Origin: Halioglobus sp.
GTDB lineage: Bacteria; Pseudomonadota; Gammaproteobacteria; Pseudomonadales; Halieaceae
Direction of reading: 5' to 3'
DNA: 64,000 nt
Assembly (NCBI GenBank): GCA_029287595.1
Contig: JARFQU010000224.1
Coordinates: forward strand, 1 to 64,000
The notes beneath the pieces were generated by a model. It had not been told where the DNA came from. It did no database searches and saw only the letters and a program-made list of their open reading frames with translations. Of the stretch, positions 50,256 to 59,478 are shown one piece after another; positions within the stretch are counted from its first letter, which is position 1, and the number at the start of each line of letters is the position of its first letter. Both the position numbers and the translations under genes were made by a program.

Positions 50256-51407
50256 TTACCGATATGGCGCAATCAGTTCAGGATTGAAGAACTCCAGAAT
50301 ATTCTCCTTCTGGGCCATGGCATCTCGATAGCCAAGATCAATCAGCTCCTTGCAAAATGCTTTTTCAAAGAGAAAGTAACTGGCCAGACTGCTACCGCCG
50401 CCGCGTTCTGTGGCTCCAATAATCTTCATCGCAATTCGCATTGCCAAAGGCAGGTCTTTGACGTGTTTTCTCGCAATCTCATCAAATTCCATGCTGGGGT
50501 AAATCACCAGTAAATCGATATTGCGCATATCGGCAGGAGGTCGGTGTGGACTTTCGTTGTCGGCATAAGCTACCAGGCTATTCACCTTCACCAGCGTTTC
50601 TATATCGTGCTCAAGGCTATCGATAAAAGCACTGGCGAAGATGTGGCCTATCATTTGCGCCATGGATGGGGAATGCATTACCTGCTCCCGCTGCGGCACA
50701 CGCTTCGCATTGCCACTTACGCCAACCACCAGCACCCGATCTGCACCCAGGCGAATCACCGGGCTTATCGGAGCGAGCTGACGCAGGGCGCCATCACCAA
50801 AGTATTCCCGGCTGATTTTTTCGGCAGGCAACACAGCGGGAATCGCAGAGGACCCGAGGATATGGCTGACATTCAGGATGGCAGGCACACCCACGCTGCG
50901 ACCGTCACGCCATTTCAATATTCCCGCCCTACCCTGGAAAAAAGTCACATTCTCCCCCGAGCTGTAACCCGTGGCTGATACCCCCACTGCATCAAGGTAT
51001 CCGCTATCTATGCGCTTCTGAATATTTTTAAACGCAATAGACTGGTTCAGTAAATCCCGCAGTGGGTCATTGTTCAGTAACGAAAGGGGACGACGACGGC
51101 CTATACCGCGGTTAAACAGTGAGGCTAAAAGACGGCCCGGGCCCTTGATCAGATCCCAGGCTCCGGCACGGTACACTTGACCGACGTGCAGGGAACTCCA
51201 GATCTTTTCGACTTTTTTCACCGCCAGGCGGAAATTATTAGCCGATGCGGCAAGCGCAACCGCATTCACAGCACCGGCGGAGGTGCCACTGATAATTGAA
51301 AAAGGGTTATGCGCATTTTTGGCATGCAAATCGGCAACGGCTTTGAGCACACCTACCTGGTAGGCTCCTCTGGCGCCGCCACCTGAAAGAACGAGTGCAG
51401 GTTTCAT
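50256..51407 (-). CDS. Patatin-like phospholipase
   Basis: 383 residues. The oxyanion hole GGGARG (residues 9-14), nucleophile G-T-S-A-G with S43, and the Asp of DGALR (D205) make the complete Ser-Asp dyad. The C-terminal region (ILEFFNPELIAPYR) is unassigned. It is expected to hydrolyse acyl lipids or lysophospholipids in the cytoplasm or at the inner membrane. It stands alone on the minus strand, with 194 bp before the TolB/TPR gene. Confidence 0.88.
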   Translation of the reverse strand: MKPALVLSGGGARGAYQVGVLKAVADLHAKNAHNPFSIISGTSAGAVNAVALAASANNFRLAVKKVEKIWSSLHVGQVYRAGAWDLIKGPGRLLASLFNRGIGRRRPLSLLNNDPLRDLLNQSIAFKNIQKRIDSGYLDAVGVSATGYSSGENVTFFQGRAGILKWRDGRSVGVPAILNVSHILGSSAIPAVLPAEKISREYFGDGALRQLAPISPVIRLGADRVLVVGVSGNAKRVPQREQVMHSPSMAQMIGHIFASAFIDSLEHDIETLVKVNSLVAYADNESPHRPPADMRNIDLLVIYPSMEFDEIARKHVKDLPLAMRIAMKIIGATERGGGSSLASYFLFEKAFCKELIDLGYRDAMAQKENILEFFNPELIAPYR

Positions 51408-51650
51408 TAGATATTTTTATAATTGCCCGTTTTTTCGAGTATATGCGACTAGGGTCGGATATTCACCGAATGAAACCAGTAATATTGCAGAACATCCGCA
51501 TGCCCATTAACATGCCACCTGATCATCATTTAGCGAATAAGGACATATGCAACAGTCTCTAGCCCCCTTTCACCTGGCGGTGGAGTGCCGGAAATAATCG
51601 CTTTGGCCCCATTGTGCGTACAGTACGTATCGTTTCCTGATGGTACTGTG

Positions 51651-52244
51651 ATGAAAACCAATCCAAATCCCCAAGGCAAGGGTCTGGTGCCCGTGCTCGA
51701 TGCCTGGCAGTCACTGCAGCCCGTTGCGGTAGCGCCAAAATCAGCGCCCCGTCTGCTGGGCGACTACATGGTCTCCTTACTGGTATTGTCCGCCGAGTTC
51801 AGTTTCAAGCCAGTACCCGGCAAACCCTATTATCTGTATTGGCGGGAGGGGAACTGGCAGTTATCGCTGATTAGCCCTGCAGAGTGGGGGCCGCAACATC
51901 CAGGTGAGTGCTTAGGCGAGTGCCAACTGGGCTTTGATATGACCTGGCACCTGATTCCACAGCGTGAAACGGCTTTCAGCGCCAATTTGTTGCACGCGAT
52001 CGAACAATTCACAGCACTTTTCAGTGAGCAGCTCGCCAGCGCTGAAACGCTGGAAGATACACTGCCGTTCTACGTTCGCCAGTTGCCTTTTTACAGGCGC
52101 TTATCGGCCAGTGGATTGGCAGCGTCACTGCAGCACTCGATACGGGCTTCCGATCAGCTGGGACACAGCGGCCGTGTATGGCTGCAGCGAATATCCGGTG
52201 AACTGCCCCAACTTCTCGCCAAACCCGCTGTGGCCGTATCGTAA
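51651..52244 (+). CDS. Conserved hypothetical protein (possible DUF2452)
   Basis: 197 residues from ATG 51651; the frame is open from GTG 51585, which lacks a better box. Motifs NPQGKGLVPVLDAWQSL, SLLVLSAEFSFKPVPGK, YYLYWREGNWQLSLISPAEW and FDMTWHLIP resemble a proteobacterial family of unknown function that I would call DUF2452, but I am not certain. The C-terminal half is helical. It precedes the threonine aldolase by 11 bp, so the two may be co-transcribed. Confidence 0.6.
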   Translation: MKTNPNPQGKGLVPVLDAWQSLQPVAVAPKSAPRLLGDYMVSLLVLSAEFSFKPVPGKPYYLYWREGNWQLSLISPAEWGPQHPGECLGECQLGFDMTWHLIPQRETAFSANLLHAIEQFTALFSEQLASAETLEDTLPFYVRQLPFYRRLSASGLAASLQHSIRASDQLGHSGRVWLQRISGELPQLLAKPAVAVS

Positions 52245-52255
52245 AAGGAGACAGC

Positions 52256-53278
52256 ATGACGGCGATAATCGCAGATTTTCGCAGTGACACGGTGACCCGG
52301 CCTTCTGCCGGCATGCGCCAGGCAATGCTAAGCGCCGAGTTGGGCGACGACGTGTATGGCGACGACCCCACGGTAAATCACCTGGAGTCCTATATAGCGG
52401 ATCTGACCGGCAAAGAGGCTGCCCTGCTGTGTACCTCCGGCACCCAGAGCAATCTGGTGGCCTTACTGGCGCATTGCCAGCGCGGCGACGAATACATCGT
52501 AGGCCAGGAAGCACATACCTATAAGTACGAGGGCGGCGGCGCTGCGGTACTGGGCAGCATTCAACCACAACCTATCGATTTTGAAGCGGACTGCACACTG
52601 GATCTGGACAAGGTGAAGGCCAAACTCAAGGCGGACAACCCGCACTTTGCCCGCAGCCGGCTGCTGTGTCTGGAAAATACCTGTGGCGGCAGAGTTCTAC
52701 CCCTGGGCTATCACTCGCGCGCCGCGGAATTCTGCGCGACCCAGGGTCTGGCCCTGCACCTTGACGGCGCCAGACTCTTCAATGCCACACAGCAGCAGGG
52801 CGTGACGGCGCAGGATATCACCCGGCATTACGACTCCGTGTCACTGTGTATGTCCAAGGGACTGGGCGCACCGGTGGGATCACTACTGGTAGGCGATCGG
52901 GCGTTTATCGCGGAGGCACACAAGTGGCGCAAAATGCTGGGCGGGGGTATGCGACAGGCCGGTATCATAGCCGCAGCATGCCTGTATGCACTTGAGCATA
53001 ATATCGACGGCTTGTCGGTAGATCATGAACACGCGCGCCTATTGGCCCAGGGCCTGGCTGACATTCCCGGTATATCCTGTGATCCCCTCACGGTACAGAC
53101 CAATATGGTATTCATATCTATTGATGATGCCGCCCTGGCAGCGCCCCTGAAAACGTTTCTGAGGGAACGCGGCATCATAATTCGTGGCGAGCGGGAAATA
53201 CGCCTGGTTACCCACCTGGATATCGACCGTCAGGGCGTAGAGAGCATGCTACAGGCTTGCGGCGAATTCTTTGGGTGA
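52256..53278 (+). CDS. ltaE: Low-specificity L-threonine aldolase
   Basis: 340 residues, ATG 52256 with AAAGGAGA upstream. It is a PLP-dependent fold type I enzyme with DFRSDTVTRPSAGM at the N-terminus, ELGDDVYGDDPTVNHLES, the PLP-contact HLDGARLFNA and the Schiff-base lysine K201 in SKGLGAPVGS. It cleaves L-threonine or L-allo-threonine to glycine and acetaldehyde. The neighbour upstream is the hypothetical above. Confidence 0.92.
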   Translation: MTAIIADFRSDTVTRPSAGMRQAMLSAELGDDVYGDDPTVNHLESYIADLTGKEAALLCTSGTQSNLVALLAHCQRGDEYIVGQEAHTYKYEGGGAAVLGSIQPQPIDFEADCTLDLDKVKAKLKADNPHFARSRLLCLENTCGGRVLPLGYHSRAAEFCATQGLALHLDGARLFNATQQQGVTAQDITRHYDSVSLCMSKGLGAPVGSLLVGDRAFIAEAHKWRKMLGGGMRQAGIIAAACLYALEHNIDGLSVDHEHARLLAQGLADIPGISCDPLTVQTNMVFISIDDAALAAPLKTFLRERGIIIRGEREIRLVTHLDIDRQGVESMLQACGEFFG

Positions 53279-53443
53279 AGCGACCTGCAAGCGTTGCCAT
53301 AAATATTCCATAATTGCACGTCTTGTCCTGCCATTGATGAAGACGACCCAAGAGAACGTTTAGCGGAAAAATGCACATTACTTGTGCATAGCTGTCTATA
53401 CTGTGCGTCTTGCGCGAACCCACTTTGTCATTAGAGGTAGATC

Positions 53444-53614
53444 ATGAAGGAAAATATATTTGTCCTAACTTTAGCCGTGTTACTCACTACACTGCCGGGT
53501 TCACTGGTTCTTGCTGCAGATTATGATGCTGTTAAGGCTAAATTGGAGTCCGCGATGACTGCGGACATACGAATGAGTGCGGAAATAGACCGCGATCGTA
53601 ATCGCAAGCCCTAG
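53444..53614 (+). CDS. Short secreted ORF, possible truncated methyltransferase N-terminus
   Basis: 56 residues with AGAGGT box and ATG 53444. A signal peptide (MKENIFVLTLAVLL to VLAAD) is followed by a short helix with DIRMSAEIDRDRNRKP. That mature start resembles the N-terminal helix of secreted SAM-dependent methyltransferases, where the D-R-x-R-K-P motif leads into the Rossmann fold. Here a TAG stop follows at once and the following 150 bp have no recognisable fold, so it may be a truncated gene. It could equally be a real short peptide. Confidence 0.4.
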   Translation: MKENIFVLTLAVLLTTLPGSLVLAADYDAVKAKLESAMTADIRMSAEIDRDRNRKP

Positions 53615-53761
53615 CGGCGCATGCCGGATATGCCAGGTTCGGGTTTCGAACTGACTGGAATTCTGGGGACCTTATCCGACAACTGCCCTGCTCCACCTTG
53701 AAGAAACAATTATCCGATTACGAATATTCCGCTCAATATACTGAAAGATGAGGAGTGAACC

Positions 53762-54190
53762 ATGCCCGTATCCACAGAAATCCTGGCCCCTGTTACCGCC
53801 CTGTTACTCTTAAGCTGCGTGATGTGGGCATGGATGTATATCACCCGAATTCCTGCCGTCAAAGCAGCGGGAATGAACCTGGACCCGAACCTTCCTAAAG
53901 GACAACAAATGTCGGAGCTTCCCGCGAAGGTGCGTTGGAAGGCAGACAACTACAACCACCTGCTGGAGCAACCGACAATGTTTTATGCCGTCGCTTTGAC
54001 GCTGGCCTTGCTAGGCGCAGGTGAAGGGCTCAATGTCACCCTGGCATGGTGCTATGTTGGGCTGCGAGTCGCTCACAGCTTGCAACAGACTCTATGGAAC
54101 AAAATCGAAGTGAGGTTTGTGCTATTTTTTCTCTCCTCACTCGTACTGATTGCCCTGGTTCTGCGTGCAGCGATGCTGGTGTGGCTGTAG
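53762..54190 (+). CDS. MAPEG-family membrane protein
   Basis: 142 residues with four transmembrane helices. The family motif is seen in KADNYNHLLEQPTMFYAVAL (residues 61-80), and GLRVAHSLQQTLWNKIEVRF corresponds to the second conserved loop. MAPEG proteins include glutathione-linked and eicosanoid-metabolising enzymes; bacterial members are mostly uncharacterised. GAGGAG lies eight bases before ATG 53762. It stands alone, and the HAD gene converges downstream. Confidence 0.85.
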   Translation: MPVSTEILAPVTALLLLSCVMWAWMYITRIPAVKAAGMNLDPNLPKGQQMSELPAKVRWKADNYNHLLEQPTMFYAVALTLALLGAGEGLNVTLAWCYVGLRVAHSLQQTLWNKIEVRFVLFFLSSLVLIALVLRAAMLVWL

Positions 54191-54306
54191 TGCCGGGGAA
54201 TCGGAGCAGCTAAGCATGCGGGTGCCCCTCTGCGCCCCATCGCCATCTGAGCAACAGTTGTTGCATACTCTGAAAGTGACTCACATCGATAGAGTCAGAA
54301 AAGTAA

Positions 54307-54951
54307 CTACAATAAGCTCAATACAGCTTCCAGGTCGGCAACCGTTTTTGCACCATCACCATCAACTAGAATCGAGCGAATATTCAATGCCTGGGCAGCG
54401 ATGACATTACCTTCATAGTCGTCCAAAAACAGTACCTGCCCGGGAGTAAAACCGCCTGTCTCCAGTGCCAATTCGAAAATCGCCGGGTTGGGTTTGCGCA
54501 TGCCGACTTCACTGCTGTCGATGACAAAGTCAAACAGTTCATCAACCGGCAACATGCCGCGCCAGTGATCCCTGAACTCAACGACGTTGTTGGTAATGAT
54601 ACCGGTTGCCAGGCCTGACGCGCGAATCCTGGGAACATAATCTACCAATTCCGTACGCAGACCGCCGCCATTCTCGGCCATCGCCATAAACACTTCCCAA
54701 ATGTCGACATCCAGGCCCTGCTCGCGGCCCAGTGCCATGATGCGTTCGCGGGCATTTTCCAGGGTAATTTCGCCCCGCTCCACCTGGTGCCATGGGTGAT
54801 CGCTATCGACGACATAGCCGCCAAAGACAATCTCGGTAACCTGCTCCCGGGTTGCTCCAATCTTTGTTGCGTAGGCACTGAAGGCATGAAAAGGCGAGTC
54901 GGTAAATACGCCGCCAAAATCAAATAATACGGCTTTCAGGTCTGTTGTCAT
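54307..54951 (-). CDS. HAD-superfamily hydrolase
   Basis: 214 residues. HAD motif I LFDFGGV near residue 10, motif II near GIITNN (residue 117), motif III at K152 in GMRKPNPAIFE and motif IV FLDDYEGNV at about residue 175. The fold resembles the N-terminal phosphatase of epoxide-hydrolase fusions. It is the last gene of a three-gene minus-strand unit with the dikinase-like gene and the SDR and starts 11 bp after the dikinase stop. It could remove a phosphate installed by the dikinase. Confidence 0.85.
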   Translation of the reverse strand: MTTDLKAVLFDFGGVFTDSPFHAFSAYATKIGATREQVTEIVFGGYVVDSDHPWHQVERGEITLENARERIMALGREQGLDVDIWEVFMAMAENGGGLRTELVDYVPRIRASGLATGIITNNVVEFRDHWRGMLPVDELFDFVIDSSEVGMRKPNPAIFELALETGGFTPGQVLFLDDYEGNVIAAQALNIRSILVDGDGAKTVADLEAVLSLL

Positions 54952-54962
54952 TGCGTTGCCCC

Positions 54963-57347
54963 TTAAGTGAGAAGAGTCACCGTGCCAGTGTCGCCATCCA
55001 GCCGCACCCGGCTGCCGGTGTGCAGAAAACGCGTCGCCTGCCGGGTATTGACTACGCAGGGTAATCCATACTCTCTTGCGATGACCGCCCCGTGGGAAAC
55101 CGAACTTCCCAAATCGGTTACCAGCCCCCCGATCAGGCTGAAATAAGGCGTCCAGCCAATATCGGTAATCGGCGTCACCAGGATTTCCCCCGGCTCCAGC
55201 GCGGCGGCTTCCTGGAGAGTGTGAGCTACACGGACAATACCTTCAACCGCGCCACGCGATGCGGGGCGCCCCTGCAGCACACCGTCCGCAATATCGACTG
55301 TCTGCGGTTCCAGTGGCTGCGGCAGACCCACGGAGATTTCCGGGAACTCAAACTGCTGCTGATAATCCAGGGCATTGCGGCGGGCCAGGGCATGCTCCAC
55401 CGCCGATATGCTGGGCTGCGTGATAAACCCCGGCAATTCGCTGGTACTGAAGAAAAAAACCAGATCTGCGTCGGGCAATATACCCTCGGCAGCCATGCGC
55501 TGGCCCAGGTGACGAAACGCCCGTTTAAAACGGTGCGCCAATTGCACCAGCTGAGACTTGGTGTGCTCGCGACGTCGTATTGCGTTGTGTGCCTTTGGCA
55601 GAATCCAGCGCAGGCCTCGGCTCAAAGAAGACCAGTCTATATCTTCACTATGCAGTTCCCTGTGCCCACCCGTGAGCAGTCGAGCATGCACCGCTGCCTG
55701 CATGCTCTGGATCAAGGGGGTCAAATCGTCACTCCAGGATGGATCGCGCATACACAGCTCGCGATAGCCCCGGTGACCATGAGCATTCAGGAAACTGTCG
55801 AATTCCTCTGCCAGGTTCGGCGAGGCACGCAACCAGAGCGCGGCTTCCTCGACAGTGACACGCTGAAACCCATGCTCTGCATCCGGGTGCTGCGCCACCC
55901 GGTCCAGCAACTCATCCAGTTGCTCCAGCATCACGGCACTTTCCACGTCACTGGCGCCAGCCAACAGGCGAACCGCCTCCCCCTGCTCCGCCAGAGTACT
56001 GTCATTGGATTTACCTGACACCATATTTTCTACAATGGCGCAGAGAAAGCCCGATAAGGCGGAAGACTGGATGTGCACAGCCATACAGTGATCAAAGAAC
56101 CAGGATTTACCCGAAATCTCCTCCCACATGGCGGCGCTTTCCGGTTTTTCATCAATCACAAATTGCTCCAGGTCGTGACCAAAGCGCTGCACCACGCCGG
56201 GGGCAGCCAGGCAGTAACGCAGCAACTTGCCTGTATTGAGCACCCTGCGCCACAAGGGTAGCGGAGGCAGCTCTTTCAGTTCGGGCACAATCCGACCGCA
56301 CAGCGTTTGCGCTGCCTGTTCAGCACTGGAACCCAGTACGCCGGCGGACATCACCAGGTTACCCGTCATATTGAGGAATAAATGGCCGTAGGCCGAGGCG
56401 GTGACCTGCCAATCTTTATCGATATGCTCACGTGCACCGACTGTCACCTGCATATGCTGCAAACCGTAATCGATACCCCAACCGGTAAATGACATGGTTA
56501 GTGGGCATACCGCGCCGGGCATCATTTCACTGACGTTGCTGATGGTCAGCACGTCGTCGGGGCGCGGGAGTGTCGAATCAAATTCATTCAGGTCGGCCGG
56601 TAGCGTAGTGATGGGCCTCGCCTGCAGCCAGAAGAGATTGCCCGCCTGGTCTATGGCCCACTCCAAATCAAGCGGATGCCCTTCATGGGCGATCGCAGCC
56701 CTGGCCTGCTGTGCAATCTCGCTTATCTGTGAGTCGCTTAAGAGCGCGGTATCGCCCACCAGTTGCCGGCGTACGATATCTCCCGCGCCGTTGACACCGT
56801 AGTGATCCGGCGTTGCCTCGCCACTCACCAGGGCTTCGCCCAGGCCGGCTACTGCATCGATAATCAATAAATCGCGCCTTGCACTCACCGGGTCGGCGGT
56901 GAATACAACGCCTGCCACGCGAGCATCGACCATGCGCTGCACCACCACATTCATGGTAGCCGCACCGGCATTGAGCTTGTCTTCCTGGTAACTCCTGGCG
57001 CGGTCGGTGGCAGCCGAGGCCACGCAGTGGTCTATAGCACGCCGCAACTGGCTGGCATCGGCTACATTGAGCACCGTATCATACTGCCCGGCAAACGAAG
57101 CGTCGGCACCATCCTCGCCCTGGGCCGAGGAGCGCACCGCGACTTTATCGCAGCCCAGGGCACGATAGTGCTGATCAAGATCGTCGGGATAGCTCCCGGA
57201 CTGCGCGCCTCGTATAACAAAGGCCGGCGGCACCGCCAGGCCCATGGCAAGAAGGCGCGACAAGCCATATGCCTTACCACCCAGCGTGTTATCGCTGACC
57301 TGCTCAAGGCTGACAATGGCCCCGATCAAGCGGGCACACCTGCACAC
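54963..57347 (-). CDS. PEP/pyruvate-dikinase-like phosphotransferase (rifampin-phosphotransferase architecture)
   Basis: 794 residues. The first third is the ATP-grasp PPDK_N domain (LGGKAYGLSRLLAMGLAVPPAFVI, AVRSSAQGEDG, VVFTADPVSARRDLL). A roughly 400-residue middle domain is unlike PEP synthase. The end is the swivelling domain GSSVSHGAVIAREYGLPCVV with H752 as the phosphohistidine. No PEP-binding TIM barrel is present. The order matches rifampin phosphotransferase and phenylphosphate-synthase-like enzymes. The GTG start at 57347 is only tentative. Neighbours suggest a role on a small hydroxylated substrate. Confidence 0.83.
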   Translation of the reverse strand: MCRCARLIGAIVSLEQVSDNTLGGKAYGLSRLLAMGLAVPPAFVIRGAQSGSYPDDLDQHYRALGCDKVAVRSSAQGEDGADASFAGQYDTVLNVADASQLRRAIDHCVASAATDRARSYQEDKLNAGAATMNVVVQRMVDARVAGVVFTADPVSARRDLLIIDAVAGLGEALVSGEATPDHYGVNGAGDIVRRQLVGDTALLSDSQISEIAQQARAAIAHEGHPLDLEWAIDQAGNLFWLQARPITTLPADLNEFDSTLPRPDDVLTISNVSEMMPGAVCPLTMSFTGWGIDYGLQHMQVTVGAREHIDKDWQVTASAYGHLFLNMTGNLVMSAGVLGSSAEQAAQTLCGRIVPELKELPPLPLWRRVLNTGKLLRYCLAAPGVVQRFGHDLEQFVIDEKPESAAMWEEISGKSWFFDHCMAVHIQSSALSGFLCAIVENMVSGKSNDSTLAEQGEAVRLLAGASDVESAVMLEQLDELLDRVAQHPDAEHGFQRVTVEEAALWLRASPNLAEEFDSFLNAHGHRGYRELCMRDPSWSDDLTPLIQSMQAAVHARLLTGGHRELHSEDIDWSSLSRGLRWILPKAHNAIRRREHTKSQLVQLAHRFKRAFRHLGQRMAAEGILPDADLVFFFSTSELPGFITQPSISAVEHALARRNALDYQQQFEFPEISVGLPQPLEPQTVDIADGVLQGRPASRGAVEGIVRVAHTLQEAAALEPGEILVTPITDIGWTPYFSLIGGLVTDLGSSVSHGAVIAREYGLPCVVNTRQATRFLHTGSRVRLDGDTGTVTLLT

Positions 57348-57406
57348 AACGGCTCAATCCGGTTCATAATCATGCGGTTCGCCTTCATCGTGTAAACGCC
57401 GCTAAG

Positions 57407-58255
57407 CTAGATGGCCGGCGGAGCAAAACTTGGATTACGCACCAGGCGTAAGTCTTCCAGCCTGGTGTTTGCCGTATCGCGCCAGGGGTTATCGTCGGGC
57501 GGCAAGATATAAAAAACCCCGTCTTTAATCGCCTGCAATACGCGATCCGCCAGCACCCTTGGCGGCAGCGATCCTGCGGTGGCATCGGTGATCGCAGTCA
57601 TTGACATTTGCTGCATCTCAGTAATATTTTCTTCTGCCAGATCAGCGGGACGATTTCGCGCAGAGGCTGCAATACCGGTATTCACCAACTCCGGGCAAAG
57701 ACAGGAAACACTTATCTGCGGCGCGGTCATAGCCAACTCATGAAACAGGCATTCGCTCAACGCCAAAGCGGCATGCTTGGTCATATGGTAGACACCGGCA
57801 AACGGCAGCGTGCACATGGAAGCCATGGACGATGTATTCACGATATGGCATGCGTCACCTTGTGAAATCATCTGTGGCACAAAGTGGCGCAAGCCGTGAA
57901 TAATGCCCCATTGATTCACTCTTATCAGCCACTCGTAGTCGTCTTCGGTCTGCTCCCAAAGAAGGCCGCCTGTGTATACGCCGGCGTTATTACACAGCAC
58001 CTGAACGCTGCCAAAACGATCCACACTCGCCTGGCGCAATGCCGCGACCGATTCGCCAGAACCCACATCCGTAAGCACGCCCAGTGCTTCTGCACCCAGC
58101 GACGTCACTGCATCGACGGCCTCACTCAGTTTGGGCTGCTCAATATCAGCCAGCACAACGTTCATACCCTGCTCGGCAAATACCCTGGCCAGTTCCAGGC
58201 CGATCCCGCTGGCCGCACCGGTGACCACCGCCGTCTTGTTTTGCAATTCATTCAT
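57407..58255 (-). CDS. SDR-family oxidoreductase
   Basis: 282 residues. TGAASGIG (residues 12-19), LCNNAGVYTGG, and active-site S-x-n-Y-x3-K as NTSSMASMC and YHMTK identify a classical SDR of the cis-retinol/3-oxoacyl type, with a C-terminal extension (PPDDNPWRDTANTRLEDL). It starts a minus-strand unit followed by the dikinase-like and HAD genes, and diverges from a TetR gene across a palindromic operator. It probably converts an alcohol or ketone. Confidence 0.88.
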   Translation of the reverse strand: MNELQNKTAVVTGAASGIGLELARVFAEQGMNVVLADIEQPKLSEAVDAVTSLGAEALGVLTDVGSGESVAALRQASVDRFGSVQVLCNNAGVYTGGLLWEQTEDDYEWLIRVNQWGIIHGLRHFVPQMISQGDACHIVNTSSMASMCTLPFAGVYHMTKHAALALSECLFHELAMTAPQISVSCLCPELVNTGIAASARNRPADLAEENITEMQQMSMTAITDATAGSLPPRVLADRVLQAIKDGVFYILPPDDNPWRDTANTRLEDLRLVRNPSFAPPAI

Positions 58256-58302
58256 CGTTTCTTTTGTCCTGTAGGGATTCCACAGATAGAGGGCTAGAGT
58301 TA

Positions 58303-58324
58303 TAGGTTAGTAACCTGTAACCTA
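58303..58324. promoter_or_regulatory. Putative TetR operator between SDR and tetR
   Basis: TAGGTTA (58303-58309) and TAACCTA (58318-58324) form an eight-base-spaced dyad. The inner AGGTTA-g-TAACCT is itself nearly symmetric. It lies in the 141-bp divergent region, which suits repression of both genes by the adjacent TetR protein. Confidence 0.55.
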
Positions 58325-58396
58325 ATAGACTACTGCCGCAAGGTCAACCATCACTGGCTTGAAAAATTGATACTTCACCAAAATCAGGACAGCGCC

Positions 58397-58972
58397 ATGA
58401 TTACTCCCGCTAAAACCCGCATCCTGGACGCCGCCGAGGACCTGTTCGCGAACAAGGGTTATGCGGCGACCTCAATCGTCGACATTGCCGACACGGTAGG
58501 GATACGCGGCCCGGCGATTTACAAACACTACAGTAGTAAGGCCGACGTCTACAGCGCCGTGATAGATCGCCTGTTTTCCCCGATGAAGTCCCATATGGAA
58601 CTGGCCGCCACGCTGGCTGAAGGTGAGTCTTTTGAACTGCTGGAAACACTGGTCAAACACCATATCGACCACCCCAATATACCCCGGATTATTCAGCAGG
58701 CGACACTCAGCTCGGGAGAACACCTGGAGCAACTGGTTGATGATTGGTACCGCCCATTTTTCTCGAAGATAGTACGGCAGACCTCCGCCATGACGCCGGT
58801 TATCATGGCCTTTCATAGCATGCTACTGGGCTACATTACGCTGGCGCCATTACACCAAAAGATTTTTGCACTGGATCCACTGGATCAAAGCAACATTACA
58901 GAGCAACTCAAGTTGCAGGGGCAGATGGCCGACCTGCTTCTGGGAGCCGGAGCCGATCAGCGGGTCAGGTGA
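58397..58972 (+). CDS. TetR-family transcriptional regulator
   Basis: 191 residues from ATG 58397. The HTH region (LDAAEDLFANKGYAATSI, VDIADTVGIRGPAIYKHYSS) and a C-terminal TetR_C helix bundle are present. It diverges from the SDR-dikinase-HAD unit and very likely represses it through the operator at 58303-58324. Confidence 0.88.
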   Translation: MITPAKTRILDAAEDLFANKGYAATSIVDIADTVGIRGPAIYKHYSSKADVYSAVIDRLFSPMKSHMELAATLAEGESFELLETLVKHHIDHPNIPRIIQQATLSSGEHLEQLVDDWYRPFFSKIVRQTSAMTPVIMAFHSMLLGYITLAPLHQKIFALDPLDQSNITEQLKLQGQMADLLLGAGADQRVR

Positions 58973-59058
58973 ATCGCCGGAAACTACACAATCGCTAAGC
59001 CACAATATAGACTACCCCACGACCGGGCATGATAAATGACAAAACTGGAGATAACCGC

Positions 59059-59409
59059 GTGGCATATGATTTAACCGGCAAGATTAAACTGATTCAGGAT
59101 CCAAAGACATTCGACAGTGGATTTACCAAGCGGGAAATGGTCGTCATTGTTGAGGACGGGAAATACCCACAAGAGATCAACATCGAATTTGTCCAGGATA
59201 AGGTAGCCTTGCTGGATAACCTTGAGCCCGGACAGGAAGTAACAGTCTCATTTGATATCCGTGGCCGGGAATACAACGGACGCTATTTCAATAATCTACA
59301 GGGCTGGAAAGTCGTTGCTGCGGGGAATGAGCCCGCCTTTAATCAAGAGGAGCAGTCGCCACCTTACCCTACGCCCTCTGATTTCGGAGATGACGACATT
59401 CCGTTCTGA
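59059..59409 (+). CDS. DUF3127 OB-fold protein
   Basis: 116 residues from GTG 59059, which has GGAG eight bases upstream and yields the family's usual opening AYDLTGKIKLIQD. An ATG at 59029 would add ten residues. Core KREMVVIVEDGKYPQEINIEF, VSFDIRGREYNGRYFNNLQG, then a proline-rich acidic tail ending DFGDDDIPF. That tail resembles the C-terminal tip of single-stranded DNA-binding proteins. No function is established for the family. Confidence 0.75.
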   Translation: MAYDLTGKIKLIQDPKTFDSGFTKREMVVIVEDGKYPQEINIEFVQDKVALLDNLEPGQEVTVSFDIRGREYNGRYFNNLQGWKVVAAGNEPAFNQEEQSPPYPTPSDFGDDDIPF

Positions 59410-59478
59410 GCGCCTTCAGCGCCGTCTCAACCGGGGCCATTTTTTATACCAACCAGGGACTGACGATATCGCTTTTCG

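Noticed and set aside
55092-56018. 308-codon open frame opposite the dikinase-like gene
   Set aside because: Antisense of a strongly recognisable gene; composition and lack of motifs mark it as a shadow.
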